Of a stretch of DNA of 64,000 nt, positions 1 to 12,324 are shown one piece after another (positions within the stretch are counted from its first letter, which is position 1; each line of letters begins with the position of its first letter). Location: assembly GCA_012932865.1 (NCBI GenBank), contig SAXG01000002.1, positions 558,001-622,000 of the forward strand, given 5' to 3'. Origin of the DNA: Amylostereum areolatum (taxonomy: Eukaryota; Basidiomycota; Agaricomycetes; Russulales; Stereaceae). A model generated the notes under the pieces. It worked only from the letters and a program-made list of their open reading frames with translations. It ran no database searches and had not been told where the DNA came from. The position numbers were made by a program, and so were the translations under genes.

Positions 1-63
1 CAGACTCGTCTCCTAAGTTCTAAAAGACTTGGCACACTTAATAGTTATAGTCCTCTCATCGTG

Positions 64-76
64 CCCCCCCCCCCCC
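64..76. repeat. poly-C tract (13 bases)
   Basis: An uninterrupted run of 13 C lies about 45 bp upstream of the GRASP start codon, in the presumed 5' untranslated region. It is the longest homopolymer I noticed and is prone to length errors. Confidence 0.9.
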
Positions 77-118
77 GAAATCTCTTCAAAATCACTTCCC
101 TGGCCTCCTGTGATCAGT

Positions 119-1856
119 ATGGGTGCTGGTCAGTCTGCTGTCTTGGATTCCCACCCTCCTGGGCGTGCTCTACATGTTCTACGCGTGACTCCATCCTCCC
201 CCGCGTCCCTCACAAATATCGAAGCATTCTTCGATTTCGTCGTGGGATTGGAGGGGGACGCATTTACCTCTCGAAAGTCTATCGATGCGGCGGAACTTGA
301 ACGCATAGTGGAGGGTCACGAAGGCCAGAACCTCAACTTGTTGGTGTGGAACAGCAAAACGCAGGAGACGCGAGGTGAGCGCGTCCTGATCAGTCTTCTG
401 AAGACAATTTGACCATTACGCAGTCGTCCCAATCACGCCTTCCAGAGCATGGTCTTTGCCTAGCCCATCGTCTATCAACCCAAGGGAACCGGAATCTGAG
501 CCCCAGCCTTCCCTGCTCGGCCTCAGTATGAGAATGTGCGAACCAGAATTCGCTGTGGACAATGTCTGGCACGTCTTGGACGTTCTAGAAGGTAGCCCGG
601 CAGAGAGTGCTGGTTTGGTTCCTTATGGGGATTGGATTATTGGATGGTCCGGCGGGGTGTTAAGTGCAGAGGGAGACTTTTACGATGTTGTGGAAGCAGT
701 GAGTCCTCCGTTGAGTGACGCTCCCTGCCGCGGCTGACTTCATCATGGCGTAGCACGTAGATAAGCCCTTGAGGGTTTATGTTTACTCGTATGATTTCGA
801 GTGAGGGACGTCTTCACTAAATTCTCCCGGTTCTGATGCTCTCCATTTTCCAGTACTATCCGAGAGGTCGTTTTGGTGCCAAACCGGCAATGGGGCGGTG
901 AGGGACTACTAGGATGTGTCTTTGGGTGCGTATCTGCAACACCCTTGGTGTAATCCTCGCTCATGATTACACGCTAGATTCGGTCTCCTCCACCGTATAC
1001 CAGCCGTGCCTGAAGATCGCCAACCTGGGTCGCTGCCACCCGAGCTCGCCGAAACCGTTAACGGTTATGAAGAACAAGAGTTATTTGTCCCTGCAGACAA
1101 CCCATCTGACAGATTCGGACACGAGGCCCAGCACGCCCACGATGGCCATAATCATCCCGAGGTGTACGTCAACGACTATGCATCGCCAACCTTTTCGCAG
1201 GACTATAGCTACACTTACAGCAATCGAGGAATCACACATCAATATGACCTTCGCCATGCCTCATCTTCTATGACCATCCTAGAAGAGCACGAGGAGCACG
1301 AAAGATCCCGAACGCTACCACTCCCATATCCATGATAATCAATATCATGGCCACCACCCCCGCCCCGAACACGACCACGACCATAACCACCACAATCATG
1401 ATCATCACGACCATGATCACCACAACCATGAACACCACCACCACGACCATGATCACTACGACCACGATCACCATGACCATCCTCCTCACACATATTCGCC
1501 CGAATCAGACCATTCCGATGAATCGTTTTACCAGCGTGCGCATGGTGGTACGTCGGCAGTCACGTCGCGGTCACGAGGACTCTACCCGAACGGTGATTCG
1601 ACCTCGTGATGCTCTTCCTCCTGGCACTCAATGCGCGGGCTTCTGTCAAGGTCTTCGTTATCCTAGCATCGGAGGACGCTCCTCGCTTTCGGAGGGAACC
1701 CTCTTGTATGGCAGGAGTAGGTCAAGTTCACAGATGGCGGCAGACGATCTGCATCTGTACAAGGACGAGGACGCCGACGTTCGCGGGAGTGTGTCGGGCA
1801 CAGAAGGTGACAGCGAGGCCGCATCGGATTACGGAAGTCTGACCAGCGTAGAATAA
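119..1856 (+). CDS. GRASP55/65-type Golgi stacking protein with His-rich tail
   Basis: This is the Golgi reassembly-stacking family, peripheral Golgi proteins that tether membranes and take part in unconventional secretion. The start at 119 gives MGAGQS, an N-terminal Gly2 suited to myristoylation. Exons 119-374, 424-698, 754-800, 854-925 and 978 onward splice cleanly and give two PDZ-like GRASP domains, with family hallmarks NSKTQETR, VWHVLDVLEGSPAESAGL, VVLVPNRQWGGEGLLG and FGLLHRIP. The tail holds a run of about 45 mostly His/Asp residues (about 1331-1480). From about 1290 the reading frame must move by +1 to enter the His tract, and again before the last segment, which ends in DYGSLTSVE at 1856. 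I could not place introns that explain either shift, so the C-terminal model is uncertain. Family assignment is firm; the tail is not. Confidence 0.88.
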
Positions 1857-2531
1857 TATTGGATATGGTGGAACAGGTCTAATGGAAACCGACTTATATA
1901 TTTTGCAGACTACCGTGTTGCAACAACCCATCCAAGATTTATCTCGGACTACAGTCTACTAGCGGTTACTGAATGGTGTCCGCCCCCCTGGCTGTGTCTT
2001 TTGTCGAAGTGTCGATAGCAGAACGAATGCTGGGTGCTTTTGGCGGTACTCGCAATCGGTATACCTTGATGATTTCAACCTTCAACATCCTCAGTAGCTC
2101 AGCACGCCTGAGCACACCATGCCACTGCAGCTCAGCCCCGGCCCGCCGCTCCTGGCGGATATCATTGTTCGAACTCTTCGTTCCTTGACCGTGAGCAGTA
2201 CGACATCCTGTGCCCATGCACGAGGTCTCTCGAAATATCCTCGGTATATTTGGTTCTTCCATTACCGGCAGGTCTTGCGCACTGATCTGCTACAGCATCA
2301 TACTTGACCAATGGCAAGCGTCCGTGCATCCGTGCACACTTGATACCTAGTGAGCATTTCGCTTCGATCAGACCCGACATTACATGCGGCGGTCCGAGTC
2401 GGTGGGAAGACTTGGAGCATGCAATTCGCGCCTGGCCGGTACAAAAGGCAGTACATCAAACAGTAGCAACGTCCCTAGCCAACCCTGCCCATTGCTTTCA
2501 ACTCGTTCCCCCAGTGTTCTCATCGTTAAGT
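1857..2531. other. intergenic, no gene seen
   Basis: This stretch lies between two plus-strand genes and should hold the GRASP 3' end and the promoter of the PL4 lyase. Short open frames on both strands show no recognisable domain, splice pattern or codon bias. A weak TATA-like GGTACAAAAGG lies about 95 bp before the lyase start. Confidence 0.6.
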
Positions 2532-4645
2532 ATGTGGTCGGATTTATTTGCGCTGTTGTTGTTCCTGCCACTGGCTTTCGCGCAGTTCGGCGTGACCACG
2601 TCGGGTAGCAATCTACTAGTAAATTCTGGTGCCGGATTGATTACGACCAGTGCGTGTTAAGTGGCTTTGCGCCCCCCGCTTTCGTTGACTTGGCTTATTT
2701 CTCTAGTCAATACAATCAACGGTGACATCACGTCGATCACTTTCAACGGAATCCAACTCCAAGACTCGTCTAAATTCACCCAGCTGAGCTCTGGTTTGGG
2801 CTCTGCGACGGTTACTTCGTCCGTGAACAACGACATTGCGGTCATCACAATCAAGACATCCACAATCGTGAGTGCTACGGCACTTTCATGCGGCCATGGC
2901 TCCTCACGCATCCTCAGACGCATTATTACATTGTCCGTTCCGGGGTGAACACGTTATATATTGGTACATTCGCCGCGGCGGAGCCCACCGTCGGAGAGTT
3001 GCGCCTCATCGCTCGTCTGAACAAAGCCAACCTCCCTAACGGCCCTATTCAATCTAACATGCAAGGCGGAACTGCTATTGAAGGGTCTGATGTTTTCCTT
3101 GTCAACGGCCAGACACGCTCCAAGTTCTACTCCAGCGTACGCCCTATTTCATTTATGTGGTCCGTTTTCCTTCCACCAATCCGTTGGATGTGATAGGTTC
3201 GTTTTATTGAGGACCAAGTCCATGGCGTGACTGGATCCGGCGTAGGTGCCTTCATGATCATCCCTGGAACAGGATATGAAACCTCATCCGGTGGTCCGTT
3301 CTTCCGTGGTAAACCTCTTTCATGGTCACTCATTGATGTTGAGCTGACGACCGCATTTAGACATCGACAATCAAGGAAGTGATCAACAAGAGGTCTACTT
3401 CTATATGAACAGCAACCATGAGCAGAGTGCGTACTCTGTGTCCTTGATCCTTCCTGTTTTGATCCATGGGCCCCCAGCGGAGGCCTACCGAACTGGCTTT
3501 TTTGGGCCATATGCACTCGCTTTCACTACCGGCGCGACACCTTCTGGCACCCTCGATACATCTTTCATGGATGCTCTCAACCTCCAAGGTTACATACCGG
3601 CTTCTGGCCGAGGCACAGTCAAAGGTAGCTACTCCGGTACACTCTCTGGTCAACCTGTGACCATTGGCTTCAAGGTACAATCCTTCTCCGATTCGCGCTT
3701 TGGATATCCCCTGACTGCTTGTAGAATTCTGCAGCTCAATATTGGGCTTCTGGGTCTGGGTATGGTATCGCTTCTTACATTTCTGACTTCATCTGACCCG
3801 AATGCTATCAGCGGTTCCTTCACAAGTCCGCTGATGAAACCCGGGACATATACCGCGGCCCTCTTCCAAGGCGAGCTCGAGGCTGGCACCGGAAGCGTAA
3901 GTCACATCACCGTAATGAGCTGCTTCTTTGCCAACTACGAAATATAGGTCACCGTATCTACGGGTGGTACCGCGTCCCTCACCCTCTCCTCGTCATTAAG
4001 TCAACCAAGCACCGTTTGGAGTATCGGCACCGTAGACGGCACTCCTGCTGGATTCCTGAACGCTGATAAGATTGAAACTATGCATCCGTGTGTTTCTTGT
4101 CTCTTGGCGTTGTCACATAGACCTTTTTACTCATGCGTTTCAACTTTCTACCGTAGATCCGACTCTCGTATGAGCTCCTGGGGCCCTGTCACCTTCACTG
4201 TGGGCAGCTCGGCAGCGGCGTCGTTCCCGATGGCTCAATTCAAGTCGGTTAATAGCCCTACCACGATCCTTTGGACGGCATCGTCTTCGCAGATTGGGGC
4301 CCGCACGTTGCGTATCCGCACCACGTCAGCCTTCGCAGGAGGCCGACCTCAGATCACAGTGAATTCATTCACTGGCCCCGTTCCTGCTGGTACGTACTTT
4401 GCGTCATGCCAGATATATGCACATCAACACTGACGGGTATATCCTTTGCAGCACCGACTGCTGTCGATTCGCGTGGTGTCACGAGGGGTACATGGCGAGG
4501 CATCAACCAAGTCTACGACGTCGCAATTCCGGCGGGTACACTCGTCGCAGGAAGCAACACAATTACAATCAACGTGGCCTCGGGCAGCAGCGGGGACGCT
4601 TTCTTGAGCCCTAACTTTGTCTACGACTCAATAGAGTTGTTCTAG
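2532..4645 (+). CDS. secreted rhamnogalacturonan endolyase, PL4
   Basis: This enzyme cleaves the rhamnose-galacturonate backbone of pectin by beta-elimination outside the cell. Eleven exons (2532-2649, 2707-2867, 2918-3136, 3197-3308, 3361-3426, 3478-3674, 3725-3759, 3812-3896, 3948-4087, 4157-4389, 4452-4645) join to exactly 519 codons plus stop. The N-terminus, about 18 residues with an [13 protein letters not shown] core, is a signal peptide. Family features follow in order: the beta-sandwich catalytic domain with [20 protein letters not shown], whose His is the likely catalytic base; the middle domain motif [20 protein letters not shown] and the following HPSD; and a C-terminal carbohydrate-binding-like module ending VYDSIELF. 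Length and three-part layout fit fungal PL4 lyases. No frameshift was found. It suggests a plant-material lifestyle but does not prove it. Confidence 0.93.
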
Positions 4646-4880
4646 GTTGACCTGTCACCTTACGTATACCATGAACTCGCAAGAGGCACAGTCGACCTTC
4701 ATTGCGGGTTTTAACAGAGGGTCGATCGGCGTGTACACACAACAATATATGGTACAACGAGCGAGAAGTGTTCGGAAATCCTAACATAAGAATGTACTTA
4801 TCCAGTGGGGCATGAATGCATGAAGATGTAACCAATCTGCTACATATGGATGATTGAGTATCGATCAATCGACGTTCCAG

Positions 4881-7653
4881 TCATTCCAACAATTTATCGG
4901 GGGCAGGCCCATTACTTTGCGGATTGAACTCAAGGTTTGTAGCAATGACAGGCCAGACTGCGTTTTTCCGTAAGACAGAGAGCCGATGTTGCAGCGCGAA
5001 TTAGAGCCCACGTACCTTCCTCGAAACCAGGGTGTCTCCCAAGACGGATTTGTTGCCACACATTGCGCATGGCATCCGATGACCGGATATCAGTCCAATG
5101 ATCCAGGAAGAATTTTACTTCGACCTTTCCGAGGTGCTCTACCATCAGCAACAAGCACATACACCGAATGTAGAAAACAGGTACCTTGCGCACAGTCTCG
5201 AAAGTGGCAGAGAATGTTGAAAACACCTCGTACGGGACGTTTTCAACTGTGAGGGAGTTCGTGATGTGCTAGTTGTAAAGTTGTGTCAAGACCTGTCAAG
5301 ACTCGGCCCGCCTCAGTACCGTGATACATACCTGAAATGCACGCTCTTTCAACACGCTAAGACCCAATTCTTGTGGGGGATTGGTTGTAGGAGCACCTAA
5401 CAGTGAAGGATTACACTCACTATCTGCCAGTCTATACACCGCCTTTGCGGAACACGGAACTGGTCTCCCGGGATTATTCCTTGCCCAGTCGTGTATCCAC
5501 TCTTTTCTCGAGCCTGAGCTGGCTTGAAGGCCGAGATATCCTTCTCCCTGCGCCTGTCCCACCTTGACGTTGGCACCTAATCCGAGGTTTGACTGACTTT
5601 CGTTCGGCGTCTGCGCAGGACCGGGTGTAGGTGGGGATCCCAAGAAGGATGAAGACAAGGGCGCAAACCGAATCGTATCCGTGTAAAGCTGTCGCGTTAC
5701 TATTTAGAACAAAGGAAACCTGGCGGATCAAATAGCTCACGTAGTAAAGTACCGCACGATAGGTAGCGTACGCCACATCCTTTACTATAACACGCATCTT
5801 CGGTGGACCTGGCGGAGTACTGATAGAAGGCTTCGAACGGAGACGAGGGGTGGGCGAGCTGCGTGGACTTGACGGATGCGACAATTTTGCGCGCACGTTG
5901 CGACCACTCTCATCATCATCTTGAACTTCATCACCCTCTGGCGGGCTTTGTGCTGAGCTCGACGGTAGGTCGGATGCGCGAATTGAAACCCTTTCTTCAT
6001 CGAAGTGAGGCGGGTCCCCAGTATCACTCACACTCTCTTGGTCCTCTTGATCTTCATCCTCTTCGTCGGAGTCATCTCCATGCCCGCCTAGAGATGTCAC
6101 TTCCGAAGCAGCGTCGCTCACGATTGCATCTGCGTCGTGCGTTCCCATGAACGAGAAGGTGTCGGATGAGGCTTCAGCAAACCCTCCTCCAAACACTGCA
6201 TTATGGGTGGTGAGCCATTGTTTTTACGATAGAATAAAATACTGACTCGATCTGAAATATTCCGCTCGATTGAGCAGTTTCTTTGATGCATAAATCCGCT
6301 TTGCATGGCGTATGTTTGAGTTATGCCGAGCAAGGACAAACTCGACGTCTGAATAGATAGGATCGTCCAAAAGAAACCCAACCGAATCCAAAAGATCCTT
6401 CGGTACTAGCATGCGAGGGATCGACGGCAAAGGGCTTGGAGGGCTAGGAGATGTACTGATGATGCACGTTATCACAAAAGCATCATCCGCCCGTACGGAA
6501 GCACTGTCCAGGAATAGCAGGCATTAGCAAGTAGTAACTTCAGTATTTTGTTTGAACATGCCCACCGTGAAAAATATACGGCATCCCGACGTGCAAATTG
6601 AGCCCTTCATGCATATCGTGAGGACGGAAATCAGTAAAAAAAGATGACACCGTACCAGCCCCAATTGGCCGTCTACATAATCCGATATCAGTATCCGACT
6701 GCTATACAACACATAAACAGGAGAGGTACTTTATACGAGAAAGAGTGGTTGTGTGCTTCTTTGACATTGAAAAGGTCCTTCTTGGACAAACTGCGCACGT
6801 GGTGTACATCAGACAGGGGGATAGAAAGCAGCACTAACACCATTGCACATCCTCGCCGATGGGGAAAGCGACTGCCAGTGACTACTAGAGTACTCACTTG
6901 TGGAGTTCAAAGGTGAACCTATACAACCCTTCTCTCACCCACCTTCAGTCAAGGATCAGGGTATTTAACATGTCAGAGGAGCTCGGAGGGCAGGACGAGG
7001 GTAAGAAGTACCGTCCATTGTACGCGTTGTCCTTTTCCTCGGGCGTTGGCTCTGATTTATAAGTATAAGTCAGGCTCAAGCGCACGGTTACGAAAAGCAA
7101 GCATCGTTACCACAAGATAAAAACAAGCTGACATGTCCTGAGGTGCTATCCGCTGCATTTCCATTGCCCGAGTTTGCATAGAATAAGACCTGGTAGATGA
7201 TCAAATATTTGGTTAATTAGTTGCGTTTGGTCAACCATAGCCATAACCTGTATGCAGGTGACAGAAATTCTTTCGATACCCCCACCGAGCGGACACACCC
7301 TTGTCGAAATAAGTCGGCCCGGAGCCTGTTCAGATAACGAGACACGACTCTCGGTTTTTCCTGGTGCAGATCGAATGTGTCCGCTCCGTGTAGTGACTCA
7401 AACTCGATTGTATGCGTGACCGATGGGGTGTGGCGACATCTCAAGACGCACCTGCCACCGTCCACCATCGCCAAATCTCGCGGACTTGGTAACCTTCGAT
7501 TTCGCATCTCCCTTGCTGGAGCAACGCTTGTTAGCTTCATGTAGGACAAACGTCACGGTTGTGAAAACGTATCCACCTGGACTCAAATAGGGTCTTCAGG
7601 CCCCTGAGCGTCCATTCAAACGTGATTGATTTGGTTTCTTGAAATTCATTCAT
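4881..7653 (-). CDS. MATH-BTB domain protein
   Basis: This is a likely substrate adaptor of a Cullin-3 ubiquitin ligase: the MATH (TRAF-like) domain would bind the target and BTB the cullin. Fifteen exons from 7653 down to 4881 join to 565 codons plus stop with all phases consistent. Exons 1-9 encode MATH (SITFEWTLRGLKTLFE, GRWQVLFYANSGNGN, WVREGLYRFTFELH, KEAHNHSFSYK, NWGWAQFARRDAVYF, RADDAFVIT). The BTB part follows with LLDDPIYSDVEFVL and a long acidic Ser/Pro-rich insert (about 6190-5800) inside the BTB region, then YRAVLYYLYTDTIRFAPL. The C-terminal BACK-like helices include ADKLGLSVLKERAF and WPVIATNLEF. Several MATH exons are very short (28, 39 and 17 nt). The start at 7653 is the only ATG just before the MATH fold, but an upstream exon is not excluded. 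Confidence 0.9.
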
Positions 7654-7807
7654 GGATACTTGCCACAAGGGCGAATGACTTGGGGAGAAGAAATAACTCG
7701 GAGCTGGATAGTTGGCGTGGAAAGATAGACACTCGACGCCGCGGGTAGACCACAACGATGGCTCAATTACGTAATATGGGTACTACAAGCGCTACCACCA
7801 CTCAGTT

Positions 7808-10800
7808 TCACTTTCCTCCCAACAACATCTTCCTGAAATCGTCCTGAGAGGCCTTGCCACTCCCAGAGGTCGCACCGCTCACAATGAGTGAGATGGACGT
7901 CGAGGGGCCCGCGCTGGCTGGTGCCGGCCCTGTCGGGTTTCTTGCATTACCTAACCCTGCGCGAGGTCTTGACGACGCATTCCTCGGCACGAATAGTCCC
8001 CCGGAGGCGGTGGAGCGAGCACTTGACGAAGTATCTCCGTTTTCCAACAACCTAAGCATATTTCCGTTGAAATCAATGGGATCGGGAAGTAATAGTAATT
8101 TTGCAGCATCCTAACGAAACACTCGTCCATGAACGTGAATAACTGGAGTCATATCCACTCACAGCAGCGGATTGAAATTCGACAACGGCCTCGTTCTTGT
8201 CGACAAATAGTTCAACGCGTTTTACTGGGGCGTACTTCTCGAGCTTTTGCTGAAGTAGACCTTCCTGTGTCGACGCGTCTTGCGTAGATAAAGGCAAGTT
8301 GCGGACCCGGAGCGACCTGCTTTGCACGTCTGCCTTTTTGCCTAGGCCACTTTCCGATTCCCTGAATGCGCCCCTTCATAAGTTTGCCCAACTAGAGAGG
8401 AGTAATGACCAACCGTTTTCGAGACTTCACACGGGTATCAGCAATAGTCACTGCTATCCGTCGTTTCTTGAGCTCATGGTTATTTGCGTTCAGCGCGCCA
8501 ACTGCGTCTTTCTGGAATTAGATAAGTATCAGCCAGGCAATCGTAACGTGGTGAAAAAAAGTCGACACACCTCATCTTCGAACTCGACAAACGCAAAGCC
8601 TTTCGAGTGACCCTGGGGATCAAGGGTCATACGTATGTCTTTGATAGGCCCATACTAGTAAGACATCAGTTAATATCTCACAGACTGGCCATCGAGTTTT
8701 ATGCTTACGGTCTTGAATAATTTGTCCAAATCTTCCTTCGTCGCAAACTTGCTTAGGCCTGCAACGTAGATTTCGCGCGCGTCCGCGCCCGCATCCGTCC
8801 GTTCCCTTTTTCGTTCAGGATTCGATACCAGCACACTCAATGGTAAACCGGGCACCAGTTCTATCCCGTGTAACACAAGGGCCTCCTTAGCTGCCGCCTA
8901 CAGAAGAACCAATCTCATTATCAAACAAACAGAAATGAAAGTAGCTGTGACGCACCGGAGAGGTGTACTGCACGTAACAAAACCGTCTTGTGCTTTTGTA
9001 CTTTTTGCTAGGCCACCGGATATCGAGCAGTTGCCCGTACTAGTTCGCGACCTCAATGAGCAAACGATACGCGATATGGGTAGACACTGTGTAAAAATTC
9101 ACCTTCCCGAACAGCTCTCGCATAGACGTATCGTCAGCCTCTTCGGGGAAATTGGTCACGTAGAGCGTCGACTGCCATGCAAGATGTACCGAAATCTCTT
9201 GGCTTTGTAGACGTTTTTTGTCCTTGGTGAGTGCAGCAGGTACGCTGCTCCGATCCAGGAATTCTACCGTTGCAACCAATGCGTTCGGGAAAGGTGTGAG
9301 CTTTATCTCCCGTATTGAACCGCACTGTGAAAAAAGCAAACCGTAAGCATAGGGGAAATTGAAAAAAAGCGTTGGAACCAACGTCTCGGAAAAGTTTTTC
9401 TAAGTCGTCTTCAGACGCACTAACCGGAAGATCTGTCACGAACACAGTGCAGTTCTCCCTATCCCTGTAATCACTTCACTGTCACCAAGCACTTTCGAGT
9501 CGTATATAAACAGTACGTACCGTTTCAGAGGCACCGACATGTCTATCAAAAAAAGGGAGTTCAATGTTGGGAAGGGGTAGAATTGTATCCTACTTACCTG
9601 GCTTGACCTTCTTGCTTTCTTGGTGGCCAATCACATCCTCCGCTTTCCGTTTCAAAGAGGGAAGCCCTGTTCGACCATCGATGTCCATCTTGACCTCACA
9701 AGAGTCTGCCCCAATGTTTGAAACAGTAGGTAGGACAGTGTCGGGCACCTCGTTTGCTTGGTGCTCAGCTGCCACTTGACTTGCTTGATAGGACATCTTC
9801 TGCGCTTCCTAGACACATACATCTCGGTCACCCAGCTCATCATGAGGCGTCGACGAATCGTACTCACCCTCGCACGTCTTGCGTGGACCTTGACTCGCTC
9901 CCGTTCCACGGAATCTAGACACTTATTTAGACTGTCGAGAGTTCCATGTGTATGCTGCAAGGCGAGCCATGCTTCCCAGATGGCTTCTGGCCAGTCCATG
10001 TGCGGTGCGGTGGAAGCACGTGCAAGTACTGCATCCGCTTCTGAGTAGTGGCCGGCAAGCCTAAATCAGATGTCGGCGATTGTTAACACTGTTTAAAAAG
10101 GAGAAGACACACAAAAGAGCGTCGGCATGAGCAATCACAACAATGTAGCTCGTCTTGTAGTGTTTGGCAGCATCTGCCCATACGTTTGCAGCATCATCTA
10201 GATTGTCGTACGATTTGTGCTATATACGCATCCGGTGTCAGTAAACGCTGAATAAAGTAGAAGTGCAAACATGTACCAGGTCAACAAGGAATTTCTCAAG
10301 GCGTAAGCGAGGGTCGCCAGTCTTGGAAGCTTTGAAAGGCTATGAGCGCACCTCGTAGAACGAGAGAGAGAAACCCCACCACTTCTGACAAGTTGTATCC
10401 CTTGGTCTAAGACCGCGAACAATATAGGCAGTGTGTCTTCAATAATATCCACTGAAACAAAGTCAAAACTACAGAAGTCGGGCAAAGAGCTAGCCAAGTG
10501 TAACCCACCATCTCCGGTACTCAACTTTCGCCGTTCATAACCAGCACGAGCCAAGGCCAATGGGACAATTTCCTCTGGATCTTTGGTAAACAGTTTTGTC
10601 GCCATGGCCTTGTCATAAGCACCTATGGATGCCAGATGTAATGTGAATATAACTCGCAAGCGACGTGGAACATCAGGGACATACTCGACACTGATTCGGC
10701 AACACCTGTGTCCATGACTTCCGGGTGAGCTTCCTGAAGATAACACGGGTGAGTGCGTTGAATAGGTCGGGCAAAACCGGACAACAAACCAAGAAGCGGA

Positions 10801-12150
10801 TGTACTTCGCCCAGATTTCACCATAGCTTGGTACACTCCGGAGAGCTCGTTGTAGGACCGTCAGCTGATTGTTCTCGCCATCCTTATGAATACGCTGATG
10901 ATATGGTATGTACCCTAAGTCAACTTTCCCGAAATGTGTGTCACGTGTACCCACCAAAGCATCGACGTAGCCGTTCCAAAATGAGCGTAGCGCTTCTTCA
11001 GCCCCGACCTCCCCCGCAAAGCGACGCTTTGCAGCCTCAGAGATGGCCCGCTCGAAAATTCCGGAGAGGATAGAGAAATCCGGTTGCTTAGCGCGTCTCT
11101 CATAAGAAACATACTCTAGATAAGCAGCCAGCGAATGACGGGAATTGACCTGGACGTCTTAGTCAAACGCCTTGAAGACATGGTTGGATGCAGTCTGATA
11201 GAAAGCACATACCAGCGCTGCTTCATACGACTCCCGATATTCGGAGATTTTCGCTGCTTTAGATCTTAGCTTGGAAGCCTTCACGAGAATGCTTTCGTAT
11301 TCAGTAGCAGGCTTGAAGGCAGTTGTGAATGAGGAGTAAGACTGAAACGTTTCGTCGTGGTCTACGCGCGGCATCAGACCTGTCTGAAGTATACGATGAC
11401 GTGCACTTACTCGAGTGTGGTTGTTTGATACGATCCAAAAACATGTCATCAATGAATGCGATTAACATTTCTCTACACGTCTATTAGCGTTTAGCGAACT
11501 GTGCAAGAAACATAGCGTGTCTTACCTTGATTCACTAGATGTCGTTGACTGAAGTGCTTCGAGCTCCCAATCGCGGCGCATATTCCAGATAATATGACCC
11601 TAACTACGGTAAGTCAACAACGACATATAGAAACAGACCATACGCACTTCTGCCATATGCTTCGCTCCCTTGGAAACTATGCCCTCCAACTCGACACGCG
11701 TCCAATCGGTGGAATATGGGCTCTCAGATTCCAAGACCATTGAATCGGGAGATGAGAAGTAGGCATGCCTTGAGACAAGAAACTCTATATGGCGGCATAA
11801 AAGAGGTATAGCTGTATGGGTATTCAATTCCGATGACACAGGGTAAGACCAAACAATTACGCACACAGGTAATCGCCCTCCGCCTTGTCAAATAGTTTCC
11901 GCACCTGCTCTGCGTCTGAGATGGAGTCTACATCGACAGCTTTCAATTTGGCATCAATGAGAGGCATCCAGACCTCGTCTCCGGCAGCCCAATACGTGGT
12001 CATCATTTCGCGTGCTGTTTGGGCTTGCTCCTCGATGCCTGCTGCTTGAGCCAAATTGATGTGTTGGGCATGAAGGGATATGTCATAGACATTCTCCGAG
12101 AGGGCAGTGAGAACGTCGGACAGGGCTTCTAGAGTCTGTGCTTCATCCAT
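7808..12150 (-). CDS. Prp24/SART3-type U4/U6 snRNP recycling factor
   Basis: This nuclear protein re-anneals U4 and U6 snRNAs after splicing. Read from 12150 downward, the N-terminal half is alpha-helical with HAT-type repeats (for example SYGEIWAKYIRFL and AYLEYVSYERR). Then come several RNA-recognition motifs: TVFVTDLPVSASEDDLEKLF, TLYVTNFPEEADDTSMRELF, EIYVAGLSKFATKEDLDKLF with FAFVEF, and a weaker fourth one, LRVRNLPLSTQ. The extreme C-terminus QDDFRKMLLGGK is the Lsm2-8 interaction motif that defines the SART3/Prp24 class. HAT repeats plus RRMs match SART3, and the four RRMs resemble yeast Prp24. It has many small introns and I did not fix every junction, so the outer limits are more reliable than internal exons. 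It is divergent from the MRPL20 gene, sharing 174 bp between start codons. Confidence 0.9.
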
Positions 12151-12324
12151 GACTGGAGCTTGAAGGCCGACAGTGGTTTGTGGTCAAGTGAAGACGACCG
12201 GCGGCTTCTGGCGTGTCGTTGACGTTCAGACTTGAAAAGGTACGCGTGAGAAACCCCCACTTCGGCGCACGCGTTGGCTTTCCTTTCGCTTTTGCCCTGC
12301 ATCGACGCGACGACGGTGGTCACA
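12151..12324. promoter_or_regulatory. shared divergent promoter of Prp24/SART3 and MRPL20
   Basis: Only 174 bp separate the two start codons, which point away from each other, so both promoters must overlap here. I see no TATA box. The assignment rests on spacing alone. Confidence 0.6.
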
